From the NCBI RefSeq assembly GCF_030316765.1, contig NZ_JASZYT010000009.1:310001-374000 (forward strand): a stretch of 64,000 nt of DNA, given 5' to 3'. This DNA comes from Variovorax saccharolyticus. GTDB lineage: Bacteria > Pseudomonadota > Gammaproteobacteria > Burkholderiales > Burkholderiaceae_C. The notes under the pieces are model-generated. The model saw nothing but the letters and a program-made list of their open reading frames with translations, searched no databases and was not told the origin of the DNA. This document shows positions 33,114 through 42,121 of this stretch, piece by piece. The translations under genes were made by a program, and so were the position numbers. Every line of letters begins with the position of its first letter. Position 1 is the first letter of the stretch.

Positions 33114-33935
33114 CTAGTGGCTGTCCTCGATGTTGAGGACTTTCCCCAAGCCCAGAAAGTAGTTGGCAAACGCGAGCAACGCCGCCGTCACCGCGATGTA
33201 GACGGCGGAGAGCGCCGCCAGGGTCGGGTCGGCAAACTCACGCACGTAGTTGTACATGGCGACCGGCAGCGTCTGCGTGCTCTGCGTGGTCACGAAGAGC
33301 GATGCCGTGAACTCGCTGAAAGACATGATGGCGGCGAACAGCCAGCCACCGAAGAGGCCCGGCGCCAGCAGCGGGACCGTGATCGTGAAAAGCACCCTCA
33401 CCGGCGACGCGCCCAGGCTGGCGGCCGCCTGCTCCAGCCGTTCGTCCAGGTTCTCCATCGAGACATAGACGCTGCGCAGCACGAAGGGCAGCACCAGCAT
33501 CACGTGGCACAGGATCACGATGCCGTATCCGCGCTGCACCGAGGTCTGCGACACCAGGATCAGCAGGCCCAGCCCCAAGGTGAAATGCGGCACCACCAGC
33601 GGCGAATGCAGGATCGCGAGCAGCAGCTGCTTGCCCTTGAACTCCAGGCGCTTCACGGCGATGGACAGGCAGGTCCCGATCACCAGGGCCAGGAAGGAAG
33701 ACCATCCGGTGACGACCATGCTCGAGCGAAATCCTTCCTGGAAATCCGGATAGCTGAACACCCGCGCAAACCACTTGAGCGAATACGACTCCGGCGGAAA
33801 GGCAAGGATCGCTTTCTCGTTGAAGGCGGCGATCGTCACCACCACCACCGGCAGCAGGACGAATGCGAGCAGGATGGCGATCAGCAGCGGGCCGGCCACA
33901 CGCAGCGGCAGAGGCAGTGAACTTCGGATTCTCAT
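33114..33935 (-). CDS. ABC transporter permease (PotC-like)
   Basis: A 273-residue permease with about six membrane helices. The cytoplasmic EAA-type loop reads LEQAAASLGASPVRVLFTITVPLLAPG (shown in part). The family is the spermidine/putrescine/opine importer class (PotC/YdcV). ATG 33935 is chosen because of a strong GGAGG site; the frame opens at a TTG 15 bases earlier. The start lies 1 base after the stop of the partner permease gene, so the two are coupled. Its cognate ATPase is not in this operon; the best candidate is at 42122-43270. Confidence 0.92.
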   Translation of the reverse strand: MRIRSSLPLPLRVAGPLLIAILLAFVLLPVVVVTIAAFNEKAILAFPPESYSLKWFARVFSYPDFQEGFRSSMVVTGWSSFLALVIGTCLSIAVKRLEFKGKQLLLAILHSPLVVPHFTLGLGLLILVSQTSVQRGYGIVILCHVMLVLPFVLRSVYVSMENLDERLEQAAASLGASPVRVLFTITVPLLAPGLFGGWLFAAIMSFSEFTASLFVTTQSTQTLPVAMYNYVREFADPTLAALSAVYIAVTAALLAFANYFLGLGKVLNIEDSH

Positions 33936-33936
33936 G

Positions 33937-34785
33937 TCAGTGTCCTCCAAAGGCCTTCAGGCGCTTCGTCAAAAGTCCCAGGGCAAACAGCGCCGCCACC
34001 GTCAACATCAGCCCCATCACGCTCAGGCTGGCTGCCAGCGGAAAGTTCATCGAAGAGAAGCCGAGCTGGTAGACCAGTGTCGACACCGTGGGCACGCGGC
34101 CACCGCCGATCATCTGCGGCGTCGCGAAGGCACTGAATGTCCAGGCGAAGGCGGTCGTGATGCTGGCCAGGATGCCCGGCATCGACAGCGGCAGCGTGAC
34201 CGTGATGAAGGTCCGGACGGGGCCCGCACCCAGGCTCTGCGCGGCCTTCTCGTAGTCGCGGTTGATGTGCGAGATCGCCGTGGCGAGCATCAGCACCACC
34301 ACCGGAATCGTCACGTGCACCAGCGCGACGAGCACGCCCAGGTGGGTGAACATGAGTTCGAACGGCCATTCGATCAGGCCGAGCTTGCGCAGGGTGCCGT
34401 TGATGAAGCCGTTGCTGCCCAGCACGGCGATCCACGAGTAGGTCCGGACGATCTCGCCCAGGAACAGCGGCGTGATCGAGACGATCAGGATGAAGGACTT
34501 GAGCGCCCGGTTCTTCACGCGAACCAGGGCATAGGCCAGGGGATAGGCGGCGAGCAGCGAGAAGACCGTGGTCTCCACGCTCAGCAGCAAGGTGTTGGCA
34601 AAGGCATCGAGATAGATCGACTTGCCCATGCCGGTGAAGTTGGCGAAGGTCAGCCCTCCGACATCCAGTGACCCAGGAACAAAAGTCCTGAAGCTGAACT
34701 GGAACACCGCGGCCAGCGACACGGCGATGCCCATCGCCACAATGACGGCCGGAGAGACCAGCCAGGCCCTTAGATCGGAGCGCAT
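33937..34785 (-). CDS. ABC transporter permease (PotB-like)
   Basis: A 282-residue partner permease. It has an N-terminal helix after MRSDLRAWLVSPAV, then the periplasmic domain, and the EAA loop YEKAAQSLGAGPVRTFITVT. The start at 34785 has AAGGTCAAGGA just upstream; the frame also runs further upstream into the binding-protein gene. It lies between the solute-binding gene (26 bases upstream) and the PotC-like gene. It forms the heteromeric membrane pore for uptake of a polyamine-like or other small organic solute. Confidence 0.92.
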   Translation of the reverse strand: MRSDLRAWLVSPAVIVAMGIAVSLAAVFQFSFRTFVPGSLDVGGLTFANFTGMGKSIYLDAFANTLLLSVETTVFSLLAAYPLAYALVRVKNRALKSFILIVSITPLFLGEIVRTYSWIAVLGSNGFINGTLRKLGLIEWPFELMFTHLGVLVALVHVTIPVVVLMLATAISHINRDYEKAAQSLGAGPVRTFITVTLPLSMPGILASITTAFAWTFSAFATPQMIGGGRVPTVSTLVYQLGFSSMNFPLAASLSVMGLMLTVAALFALGLLTKRLKAFGGH

Positions 34786-34811
34786 TCCTTGACCTTCTTC
34801 CTGGGACGGGC

Positions 34812-35840
34812 TCAGTTCATGATGTTTTCGGTGAACCACTTGCGCCACTCCGCCGTCTTCTCGGCGCGCAGCTTGTTGTCGATGACGATGGTCTGGGTAT
34901 CCCACTGGGCCTTGGTGGTGAACACGCCCGGCAGCTTGGCGTCTTCGGCCGAAACCGTCGCGTTGTCGACCACCGGGCTGGCCTTCTTCGAAGCCACGAT
35001 CTTCGACTGCACTTCAGGCGACAGCGCGATGTTCAGGAACTTGTGGGCCAGGTCGGACTTGGTGCTGCCCTTCATGATGGCCATGGTGTCGACGCCGAGC
35101 ACCGCACCTTCCTTGGGCATGACGACCTTGATCGGCACGCCCTGGCCTGCCATGTGGTACGCGTTCATCGAGAGGATGACTTCGACCGGCGTCTCGCCGG
35201 TGGCGATCAGCTGCTGCGCATTGGCGTCGTTGGTATAGAAGGCCTTGAAGTTGGGCTTGAGCGCCTTGAGCTTGTCCTGGCCTTTTTCCCAGGACTTGGC
35301 ATCCCCGCCCGACAGCATGGCCGACACCGCGATCAAGTGGCTGGGGTCGAAGTCGGGGGCGCTGATCTTGCCTTTGAGGGCCGGATTCCACAGGTCGTTC
35401 CAGCTTTCGAACTTGACGCTCGGCGGCAGCAGGTCGGGGCGATAGCCGATGGAATACACATAGGCCCAGCTGCCGATGTGGTACGGGCTGATCTTGGCGC
35501 GGTCGACCAGGCGGCTGGCGTTCGGGATCTTGCTGGTGTCGAGCTGCTCGAACAGATCACCGTTGACGTAGAGCCAGCCTACATGCGAGGTCGTGAACGT
35601 GATGTCGCTCTCGGGCTTGGAGGCGAGCTTGGCCTTGTTCAGGCGGTCGATGGTGCCGCCGGTCACGTACTTCACCGGCACGCCGGTCTGCTTGGTGAAC
35701 TCGCGGCCGATGTTCTCGTCGATCAGGTCGCGGAAACTGCCGCCCCATGTGCTCACCACCAGGGCGTTGTCCTGCGCGCAGGCCGATGTGGCGGCGAGCG
35801 TGGCGGAAAGCATGCACAGTGTCAAAAGCTTGCGAATCAT
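34812..35840 (-). CDS. ABC transporter solute-binding protein (PotD/YdcS-like)
   Basis: A 342-residue exported binding protein. The leader MIRKLLTLCMLSATLAATSA precedes a cleavage site before QDNALVVSTWGGSF. The mature start STWGGSFRDLIDENIGREFT is typical of the PotD/spermidine-putrescine family, and IAVSAMLSGGD and the SAEDAKLPGVFT end fit too. It is the first gene of a three-gene minus-strand operon (binding protein, two permeases). The gene upstream on the other side, across 296 bases, codes for RidA, which handles imines, so the ligand may be an amine-containing compound. Confidence 0.9.
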   Translation of the reverse strand: MIRKLLTLCMLSATLAATSACAQDNALVVSTWGGSFRDLIDENIGREFTKQTGVPVKYVTGGTIDRLNKAKLASKPESDITFTTSHVGWLYVNGDLFEQLDTSKIPNASRLVDRAKISPYHIGSWAYVYSIGYRPDLLPPSVKFESWNDLWNPALKGKISAPDFDPSHLIAVSAMLSGGDAKSWEKGQDKLKALKPNFKAFYTNDANAQQLIATGETPVEVILSMNAYHMAGQGVPIKVVMPKEGAVLGVDTMAIMKGSTKSDLAHKFLNIALSPEVQSKIVASKKASPVVDNATVSAEDAKLPGVFTTKAQWDTQTIVIDNKLRAEKTAEWRKWFTENIMN

Positions 35841-36136
35841 TGAAAACCCTCAAATCGAAAAGTTGAACGTTGGTCGGAGCTGCCATCCGTCGGCGAATGG
35901 CCTGACGATGCAAGCATTACGCCAGCACCCGGTCCACTCACTTCAGCGACCGGATGATGTGGAACTCGCGACTTGCGGCCAAGTCGCCTTTTACTTAGAG
36001 GTGCCTCAATTTTCCTGATGGGCGCGGGTCGACGGGCAACGCTCGGAAATTCCTAAACGGTCGCCCGGAAAATACAAATGGCTCCAGGGGCCGGCGCAGA
36101 TGAGGATCGCGATTCCCGTCACCAGCCCCGAGCAAC

Positions 36137-36550
36137 ATGAAACACACCCGCATCCGGCCTTTCAACACCAAGGCCACGTACCCCGAACAGAAGCTCGACA
36201 ACGACCTTTGCCAGGCCGTCGTCGCCCGCGGCAGCATGGTCTTCCTGCGCGGCCAGATCGGACAGAACCTCGAGACCTCCGAGAGCGTCTGCATCGGCGA
36301 TGTCAGCGGTCAGGCGGAGCAGGCCATGGCGAACATCGCGATGCTGCTCGAGGAGGCCGGCGGCGAGCTCCAGGACATCTGCAAGATCACGATCTACATC
36401 ATCGATCCGCGCTACCGCGAGGCCGTGTACCTCGTCGTTGGCCGTTGGCTGAAGGGGGTTTTCCCGGTGTCTACAGGCATCGTGGTGTCGGCCCTCGCGC
36501 GTCCGGAATGGCTGGTGGAAATCGACGCCACCGCGATGATCCCCGACTGA
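36137..36550 (+). CDS. RidA-family (YjgF/YER057c/UK114) protein
   Basis: A 137-residue RidA-family protein with the central signature QAMANIAMLLEEAGGELQDICKITIYI (shown in part) and the C-terminal VVSALARPEWLVEIDATAMI, where the arginine and glutamate of the imine-deaminase site fall. RidA proteins hydrolyse reactive enamine/imine intermediates. It is 4 bases before a DUF1028 gene and followed by LysR and M20 genes, an arrangement often seen in amino-compound degradation operons. It is divergent from the ABC binding-protein gene. Confidence 0.9.
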   Translation: MKHTRIRPFNTKATYPEQKLDNDLCQAVVARGSMVFLRGQIGQNLETSESVCIGDVSGQAEQAMANIAMLLEEAGGELQDICKITIYIIDPRYREAVYLVVGRWLKGVFPVSTGIVVSALARPEWLVEIDATAMIPD

Positions 36551-36554
36551 GCCC

Positions 36555-37226
36555 ATGACCTTCTCCATCATCGCGCGCTGCCCCGCCACCGGGCAGTTCG
36601 GTGCCGCCGTGGCCTCGTCCTCCCCCGCGGTCGCGGCGCGCTGCATCCGCGGCCGCAAGGGCGTGGGCGCTGCCGCCAGCCAGAACATCACCGATCCGGA
36701 TCTGGGCCCGCTCGCCCTGGACCTGCTCGCCAGCGGACTGACGCCGGCGCAGGCAGTGGCCGAGTTGCAGAAGCGCCCCTTCATCGACTACCGCCAGGTG
36801 ATGGCCATCGATGCGTCGAACCCGCCGGTGGTCTTCACCGGCGCCGAGGCGCTCGGCACGCTGGCCAGCGTGGTCGGCACGCATGCCGCCTGCGCCGGCA
36901 ACATGCTGCTCACCCGCGAAGTGCCCCAGGCGATGCTGTCGGCCTTCGAGAGCGCCGAAGGCTCGCTGGCCGAACGCCTGATGCAGGCCATGCTCGCCGG
37001 CCAGGCAGCCGGCGGCGAGGAAGGCCCCGTGCACTCGGCCGGCCTGCTGGTCTACGGGGAGCAGAACTGGCCGATCGTGGACCTGCGGCTGGACTGGGTG
37101 GAGCTCGACCCGGTGCAGGCCCTCTACGCAACCTGGAAGGTCTACGAACCGCAGCTGCAGGCCTACATCACGCGGGCGCTGGACCCGCGCGCCGCCCCGA
37201 GCTTCGGGGTGCCAGGAAACCTCTGA
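36555..37226 (+). CDS. DUF1028 protein (Ntn-hydrolase-like)
   Basis: A 223-residue DUF1028 protein. The start MTFSIIARCPATGQFGAAVAS, the SSPAVAARC and GVGAAASQN segments and WPIVDLRLDW are typical. The family is placed, to my recollection, with the N-terminal nucleophile hydrolases; here Thr2 would become the nucleophile after Met removal. The reaction is unknown, but amide hydrolysis is expected. It is coupled to the RidA gene (4-base gap) and precedes a LysR and an M20 deacylase gene, so it likely takes part in deacylating or opening an amide or lactam substrate. Confidence 0.85.
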   Translation: MTFSIIARCPATGQFGAAVASSSPAVAARCIRGRKGVGAAASQNITDPDLGPLALDLLASGLTPAQAVAELQKRPFIDYRQVMAIDASNPPVVFTGAEALGTLASVVGTHAACAGNMLLTREVPQAMLSAFESAEGSLAERLMQAMLAGQAAGGEEGPVHSAGLLVYGEQNWPIVDLRLDWVELDPVQALYATWKVYEPQLQAYITRALDPRAAPSFGVPGNL

Positions 37227-37291
37227 AGGGCCGCCGCTACACTGGACTTTTGACGTCACGTGCCGCTCCACGGCCTCTTCTCTTCCTCGAC

Positions 37292-38251
37292 ATGCTCAAC
37301 CGCGTTTCCCTGCGTCAGATGGAGTATTTCGTCGCCACCGCGACCCACGGCAGCATCGCCGCCGCGTCGGCGCAGATCCATATCTCCTCGCCCTCGATCT
37401 CCGCGGCCATTGCGCATCTGGAGTCCGAACTGAACGTGCAGTTGTTCGTCCGCCATCCTTCCAAGGGGCTGGGCCTGACCGCCATCGGCACCCTGGTGCT
37501 GAAGCAGTGCGAGGACGTGCTCGACCAGTCCTCCCGCCTGTACGAGATCGCCTCGGATTCGAGCGATGTCATGCAGGGCGCCTTGCGCGTGGGCAGCTTC
37601 CAGTCGCTCACCGCGATGATTGCGCCCGAAGTCATCTTCGGGTTTTCCCGCGCGTTCGAGTCGGTGGACGTGGAGATGGTCGAAGGCGACCAGGTGGTCT
37701 TGATGAACAAGCTGCGTGCGCTCGAGATCGACCTGGCGATCACCTATGACCTGCACCTGGGTGAGGACATCGAGTTCGAGATCCTGGCCACGCTGCCGCC
37801 CTATGTGCTGGTGAGCGAACTGCATCCCCTGGCGCAGGAGAAGGCCGTCACCTTCGAGGACCTGGCGGGCCAGCCCTACGTGCTGCTGGACCTGCCGATG
37901 AGCCGGGAGTATTTCACCTCGCTGTTCGCCAAGGCCGGCGTCACGCCGAACATCGTGGCGCGCTCGCGCTCCGAGGAAGTGGTGCGGTCCATGGTGGCCA
38001 ACGGCATCGGCTATGCCCTGTTCAACGTGCGGCCCAAATCGAACCAGGCGCTCGACGGCAAGCGCATGGTGCGGGTGCGCCTGGCCGGCACCCATCGCCC
38101 GATGCAGCTGGGCCTGGCGACCTACAAGCCGATGAAGCAGTCGCGACTGACCCGCGTCTTCATGGAACGCTGCCGCGCCTACATCTCCGACCAGTACATC
38201 CCCGGCATGAGCGCGGCGAGTTTCTTCGACCCCCACATCACGGCGCCCTGA
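37292..38251 (+). CDS. LysR-family transcriptional regulator
   Basis: A 319-residue LysR protein starting MLNRVSLRQMEYFVATATHG. The DNA-binding helix is in SIAAASAQIHISSPSISAAI. The effector domain is typical, with MVANGIGYALFN near the C-terminus. The frame opens at TTG 37250, but ATG 37292 fits the family. Unlike the other LysR genes here, it lies within a plus-strand run (DUF1028 upstream, M20 17 bases downstream) rather than divergent, so it may control the surrounding amide-degradation genes and be co-transcribed with them. Confidence 0.92.
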   Translation: MLNRVSLRQMEYFVATATHGSIAAASAQIHISSPSISAAIAHLESELNVQLFVRHPSKGLGLTAIGTLVLKQCEDVLDQSSRLYEIASDSSDVMQGALRVGSFQSLTAMIAPEVIFGFSRAFESVDVEMVEGDQVVLMNKLRALEIDLAITYDLHLGEDIEFEILATLPPYVLVSELHPLAQEKAVTFEDLAGQPYVLLDLPMSREYFTSLFAKAGVTPNIVARSRSEEVVRSMVANGIGYALFNVRPKSNQALDGKRMVRVRLAGTHRPMQLGLATYKPMKQSRLTRVFMERCRAYISDQYIPGMSAASFFDPHITAP

Positions 38252-38267
38252 AGCGCCCCGCATCGCC

Positions 38268-39449
38268 ATGGATCAAGCAAGTTCTGCAAGCATGTCCAGC
38301 ATCTCGCTGCTGGAAACCCTGATCGCCTTCCCCTCGGTGTCCCTGAAGCCGAACATCGGGCTCATCCACAAGGTGCAGGAGATCCTGGCGCAGGCCGGCA
38401 TCGAATCGATCCTTGCGCCCGACCCGCAGGACGCCAGCCGGACCAACCTGTTCGCCACGGTGGGTCCGCAAGGCGTGCCGGGCGTGCTGCTCTCCGGCCA
38501 CACCGACGTGGTGCCCGTGGACGGCCAGCCCTGGACCTCGCCGCCCTTCGAGGCCACGCACAAGGACGGTCGCATCTACGGGCGCGGCGCGGCCGACATG
38601 AAGGGCTTCGTCGCCTGCGCGGTCGTCGCCATGGTAACGGCTGCCCGCAGGCCGCTGACGCGGCCCCTGCAGCTGGCCCTGTCCTTCGACGAGGAAATCG
38701 GCTGCGTCGGCGTGCGCCACCTGCTGCGCCGGCTCGAGAAGCAGCTTCCCGCGCCCCACCTTTGCATCGTCGGCGAGCCCACCCTGATGCGCATCGGCAC
38801 GGGTCACAAGGGCAAGGCCGCCTATCGGGCGGTCTGCTGCGGCCAAGCCGGCCATTCGGGCCTGGCGCCCCGATTCGTCAACGCCATCCACATGGCGAGT
38901 GACCTGGTCGCGTCGGTGCGCGAGGTGCAGCGCGAACTCTCCGAAACCGGCCCCCGCGAGGAGGGCTACGGCGTGCCCTACTCCACGGTCCACGTCGGCG
39001 TGATCCAGGGCGGCCGGGCCCTGAACATCGTGCCCAGCGAATGCGAGCTCAGCTTCGAGATCCGCCATGTCTCCGAGGACCAGCCCGAGGAAATCCTGGC
39101 GCGCGTGCTGCAGCGCCTGGTCGAACGCGTGGCGGCCGTTGCGGTGCATCCCGAGGCCCCCCTGCCGGACATCCAGCTGACCAACAGCTATCCCAGCCTG
39201 AGCACGCCCGAGGACTCGGAGGCCGTGCGCCTGCTCAGCGGCTTGCTGCCCCCCGGCACCCGCTGCACCAAGGTCGATTTCGGCAGCGAAGGCGGCTTGT
39301 TCAAGCAGAGCTGGCGCGAAACCCCGGTGCTGATCTGCGGCCCCGGCAGCATCGAGGTGGCGCACAAGGCCGACGAGTATGTGGAGCTGTCGCAGATCGA
39401 GGCCTGCGACCGGATGATGGTCGCGCTCGTCGACTTCCTCTGCCGCTAG
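38268..39449 (+). CDS. M20-family amidohydrolase (acetylornithine deacetylase-like)
   Basis: A 393-residue zinc amidase of the ArgE/DapE group. The metal motifs are LLSGHTDVVPVD, GRGAADMKG and FDEEIGCVGVRH, with the dimerisation-domain TGHKGKAAYRA. It ends with the zinc histidine in IEVAHKADEYVEL. It hydrolyses an N-acyl-amino acid to the amino acid plus carboxylate. Its context (RidA, DUF1028, an amine-type ABC importer) suggests a catabolic deacylase rather than arginine synthesis. The last 4 bases overlap the convergent FMN dehydrogenase gene. Confidence 0.9.
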   Translation: MDQASSASMSSISLLETLIAFPSVSLKPNIGLIHKVQEILAQAGIESILAPDPQDASRTNLFATVGPQGVPGVLLSGHTDVVPVDGQPWTSPPFEATHKDGRIYGRGAADMKGFVACAVVAMVTAARRPLTRPLQLALSFDEEIGCVGVRHLLRRLEKQLPAPHLCIVGEPTLMRIGTGHKGKAAYRAVCCGQAGHSGLAPRFVNAIHMASDLVASVREVQRELSETGPREEGYGVPYSTVHVGVIQGGRALNIVPSECELSFEIRHVSEDQPEEILARVLQRLVERVAAVAVHPEAPLPDIQLTNSYPSLSTPEDSEAVRLLSGLLPPGTRCTKVDFGSEGGLFKQSWRETPVLICGPGSIEVAHKADEYVELSQIEACDRMMVALVDFLCR

Positions 39450-40588
39450 CGCATGCGCAGGATTCCGCGGTCGACGCCGCGGACATCCGTCTTGCCGCAG
39501 AAAGCCATGGAGAGATCGAGTTCGTTCCGGATCAGGTCCAAGGCGGTGCTGACGCCCTTCTCTCCCATGGCGCCCAGGCCGTACATCATGGCGCGGCCGA
39601 TGTAGGTGCCGCGCGCCCCGAGCGCGAGCGCCTTCAGCACGTCCTGCCCAGAGCGGATGCCGCCATCCATGTGCACCTCCACCCGGTGGCCGACGGCCTC
39701 CACGATGCGCGGCAGGGTGGAGATCGACGACGAGGCGCCGTCCAGCTGCCGCCCACCATGGTTCGACACCACGATCGCATCGGCCCCGCTGTCGATCGCC
39801 AGCCGCGCATCCTCGGGCTCCTGGATGCCCTTGACGATCAGCTTGCCGCCCCAGCGCTTCTTGATCCATTCGATGTCCTGCCACGACAGGCGGGGATCGA
39901 ACTGCTCGCGGGTCCACTCCACCAGCGAGCCGATGTTGTCCACGCCCTTCGCGTGGCCGACGATGTTGCCGAACTGGCGATGTTGGGTGCCCAGCATGTT
40001 CCAGCACCAGCGCGGCTTGCTCGCGAGGTTGAGGAGATTGCGCAGAGTCGGCCGAGGGGGCGTCGACAGGCCGTTCTTCTTGTCCTTGTGCCGCTGGCCG
40101 AAGACCTGCAGGTCCATGGTGACCACGAGCGCGGAACAGTTCGCGTTGCCGGCCCGCTCGATCAGGCCTTCGACGAAGCTCCGGTCGCGCAGCACATAGA
40201 GCTGGAACCAGAACGGATGGCGGCCGGTCGCCTCGGCCACCGCCTCGATCGGGCAGATGCTCATGGTCGACAAGGTGAACGGTATGCCGAACTTCTGCGC
40301 CGCGCGCGCCGCCAGGATCTCGCCGTCGGCATGCTGCATGCCGGTGAGACCCGTGGGCGCGATCGCCACCGGCATGCTGACCGGCTGGCCCACCATGGTG
40401 CTGGCGGTGCTGCGCTCGGTGATGTCCACCGCCACGCGCTGGCGAAACTCGATCTTGCCGAAATCCTCTTCGTTGGCACGGTAGGTGTACTCGGTCCACG
40501 AGCCGCCATCCACGTAGTCGTAGAACATGCGGGGTACGCGTTTCCTCGCCAGGCGGCGCAGGTCTTCGATGCAGGTGATCTCGGCCAT
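39446..40588 (-). CDS. FMN-dependent alpha-hydroxyacid dehydrogenase (LldD/mandelate dehydrogenase type)
   Basis: A 380-residue FMN enzyme. Landmarks are the N-terminal YDYVDGGSWTEYTYRANE, the AIAPTGLTGMQHADGEILAA segment, the catalytic SNHGGRQLDGA with the proton-abstracting histidine, and the phosphate-binding MDGGIRSGQDVLKALALGA. It oxidises an L-2-hydroxyacid to the 2-oxo acid and passes electrons to quinone or oxygen. It overlaps the convergent M20 gene by 4 bases and is 6 bases from the flavin monooxygenase gene upstream, with which it shares a minus-strand operon. Confidence 0.9.
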   Translation of the reverse strand: MAEITCIEDLRRLARKRVPRMFYDYVDGGSWTEYTYRANEEDFGKIEFRQRVAVDITERSTASTMVGQPVSMPVAIAPTGLTGMQHADGEILAARAAQKFGIPFTLSTMSICPIEAVAEATGRHPFWFQLYVLRDRSFVEGLIERAGNANCSALVVTMDLQVFGQRHKDKKNGLSTPPRPTLRNLLNLASKPRWCWNMLGTQHRQFGNIVGHAKGVDNIGSLVEWTREQFDPRLSWQDIEWIKKRWGGKLIVKGIQEPEDARLAIDSGADAIVVSNHGGRQLDGASSSISTLPRIVEAVGHRVEVHMDGGIRSGQDVLKALALGARGTYIGRAMMYGLGAMGEKGVSTALDLIRNELDLSMAFCGKTDVRGVDRGILRMR

Positions 40589-40594
40589 CCGGAC

Positions 40595-41845
40595 TCAGGT
40601 CTTGCCGTACGACATGTAGGCGTCCTGGATCACGATATGGTCGGCGATGTACTTCGCGTCGTGCCACACGCCGTAGATGAAGGACGACGCGCGGTTGACC
40701 AGGTTCGGCAATCCCAGGAAGTAGATGCCGCTCTCGGCCGAGATGCCCCGCTTGTGGAACGGCGCGCCCTTCTCGTCGAAGGCATTGACCTTCAGCCAGC
40801 TGTAGTCGAAGCTGAAGCCGGTGGCCCAGAGAATCGTCGTGATGCCGGCCTTCGCGAGGTCCAGGCTCATGATCGGCTCCTTGAGGCAGTCCGGGTCCGG
40901 CAGCAGCTCCCAGGCTTCGGGCTCCGGCGCAAAGGGCAGGCCGTTCTGCTCGATATAGGCATCGGCTTCGCGCAGCACGTCGAAGTACGCCTGGTCGCCC
41001 TCCGCGACATTCCTCGCCAGGCCTTCTTCGAATTCGATGACGCCGTCCTTGTAGGTCTTGGTCAGGCCGACCAGCGTCACGCCCATGTGGGCAAGGCGGC
41101 GGAAGTCGACCGTCTTGCCGCCCTCGTAGCCGCTGACTGCGAAGGCGACGTGCTGCTTCTTGGGCTTGATCTTGACCTCGTCCCACAGGCCCAGGGCACC
41201 GAGCCACCAGCAGTAGTCGCGGCCCCGATAGGAACGCGGCGGGCGGTAGTGTTCGCCCACCGAGAGATAGACCGTCTTGCCGGCCTTGCGCAGCTCCTCG
41301 GCGATCTGCGAGCCGGAGGCACCCGCACCCACCACCAGCACGGCGCCTTCCCGCAGCTGGCCCGGGTTCTTGTAGGTCGAGGAATGCAGTTGCTGGACCG
41401 CGTCGGTTTCGGGAACGATCTTCGGATAGGCCGGGATCTGGAAAGGACCGGTGGCGGAAACGACATTGCTCGCTTCGATGACGCCCTCGGAGGTCGTCAC
41501 CTTGAAGCCCGGGCGGCCCACGTTGCGCTCGACCTGCCTGACCTCGACACCGGTACGCACCGGCGCCTTCAGCATGGCGGCGTAGTCCTCGAAGTACTGC
41601 GCCATGCGCTCCTTGGGCGGAAAGGACTCCGGCGAAACACCCTCGAACTTCAGTCCTGGAAAACGGTCGTGCCAGGCGGGGCCGTTCGCGACCAGGGAAT
41701 CCCAACGCTCCGAGCGCCAGCGCTCGGCGATCCGATTGCGCTCCAGCACCACATGCGGCACACCCATGAGCGAAAGATGCTCGCTCATGGCAATGCCCGC
41801 CTGACCAGCGCCGACCACCAAGGTATTGATTTTTTCCACTGACAT
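40595..41845 (-). CDS. flavin-containing monooxygenase (FAD/NADPH; BVMO/YUC-like)
   Basis: A 416-residue class B-like flavin monooxygenase. The first dinucleotide loop GAGQAGIAMSEHLS is near the N-terminus and the second GAGASGSQIAEELRKAG near residue 173 (shown in part). The SATGPFQIPAYPKI segment is close to the FMO identifying region. The length near 420 is on the short side for Baeyer-Villiger enzymes and fits amine/N-oxidising or YUCCA-like FMOs. It would oxygenate a soft nucleophile (N or S) or ketone. It is the first gene of a minus-strand pair and divergent from the ABC ATPase gene across 276 bases. Confidence 0.85.
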   Translation of the reverse strand: MSVEKINTLVVGAGQAGIAMSEHLSLMGVPHVVLERNRIAERWRSERWDSLVANGPAWHDRFPGLKFEGVSPESFPPKERMAQYFEDYAAMLKAPVRTGVEVRQVERNVGRPGFKVTTSEGVIEASNVVSATGPFQIPAYPKIVPETDAVQQLHSSTYKNPGQLREGAVLVVGAGASGSQIAEELRKAGKTVYLSVGEHYRPPRSYRGRDYCWWLGALGLWDEVKIKPKKQHVAFAVSGYEGGKTVDFRRLAHMGVTLVGLTKTYKDGVIEFEEGLARNVAEGDQAYFDVLREADAYIEQNGLPFAPEPEAWELLPDPDCLKEPIMSLDLAKAGITTILWATGFSFDYSWLKVNAFDEKGAPFHKRGISAESGIYFLGLPNLVNRASSFIYGVWHDAKYIADHIVIQDAYMSYGKT

Positions 41846-42121
41846 TTGAGCTTCCTAAAGAAAATCGCCACTGATGCACATCGCCAGGCAGCCTGGAGGC
41901 AGCAGTCATCGATGCAGGCGAGTCTGAAGAAGCGCGCCGCATTTGAGAATCACGCTTTTCGGATTCAGGACTTCGGAAAAAGCAAAGCGCTGCCCGCAAG
42001 GCCCTCGAAAGGTTCTCGCAAGGGCTTGTGCCCCGGGGCCGTCGAGGCCTTTCGTTTTTCCGAGGGTCCGCATCAATTTCGGCAAAGACCCGGTCGCGTA
42101 CCCATGCCTTATCGTTCGGGC

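Noticed and set aside
38238..41999. A 1253-codon minus-strand open frame
   Set aside because: It runs through the M20, FMN dehydrogenase and FMO genes in another frame and has no recognisable domain; the low-complexity Arg/Gly/Ala make-up marks it as a shadow.
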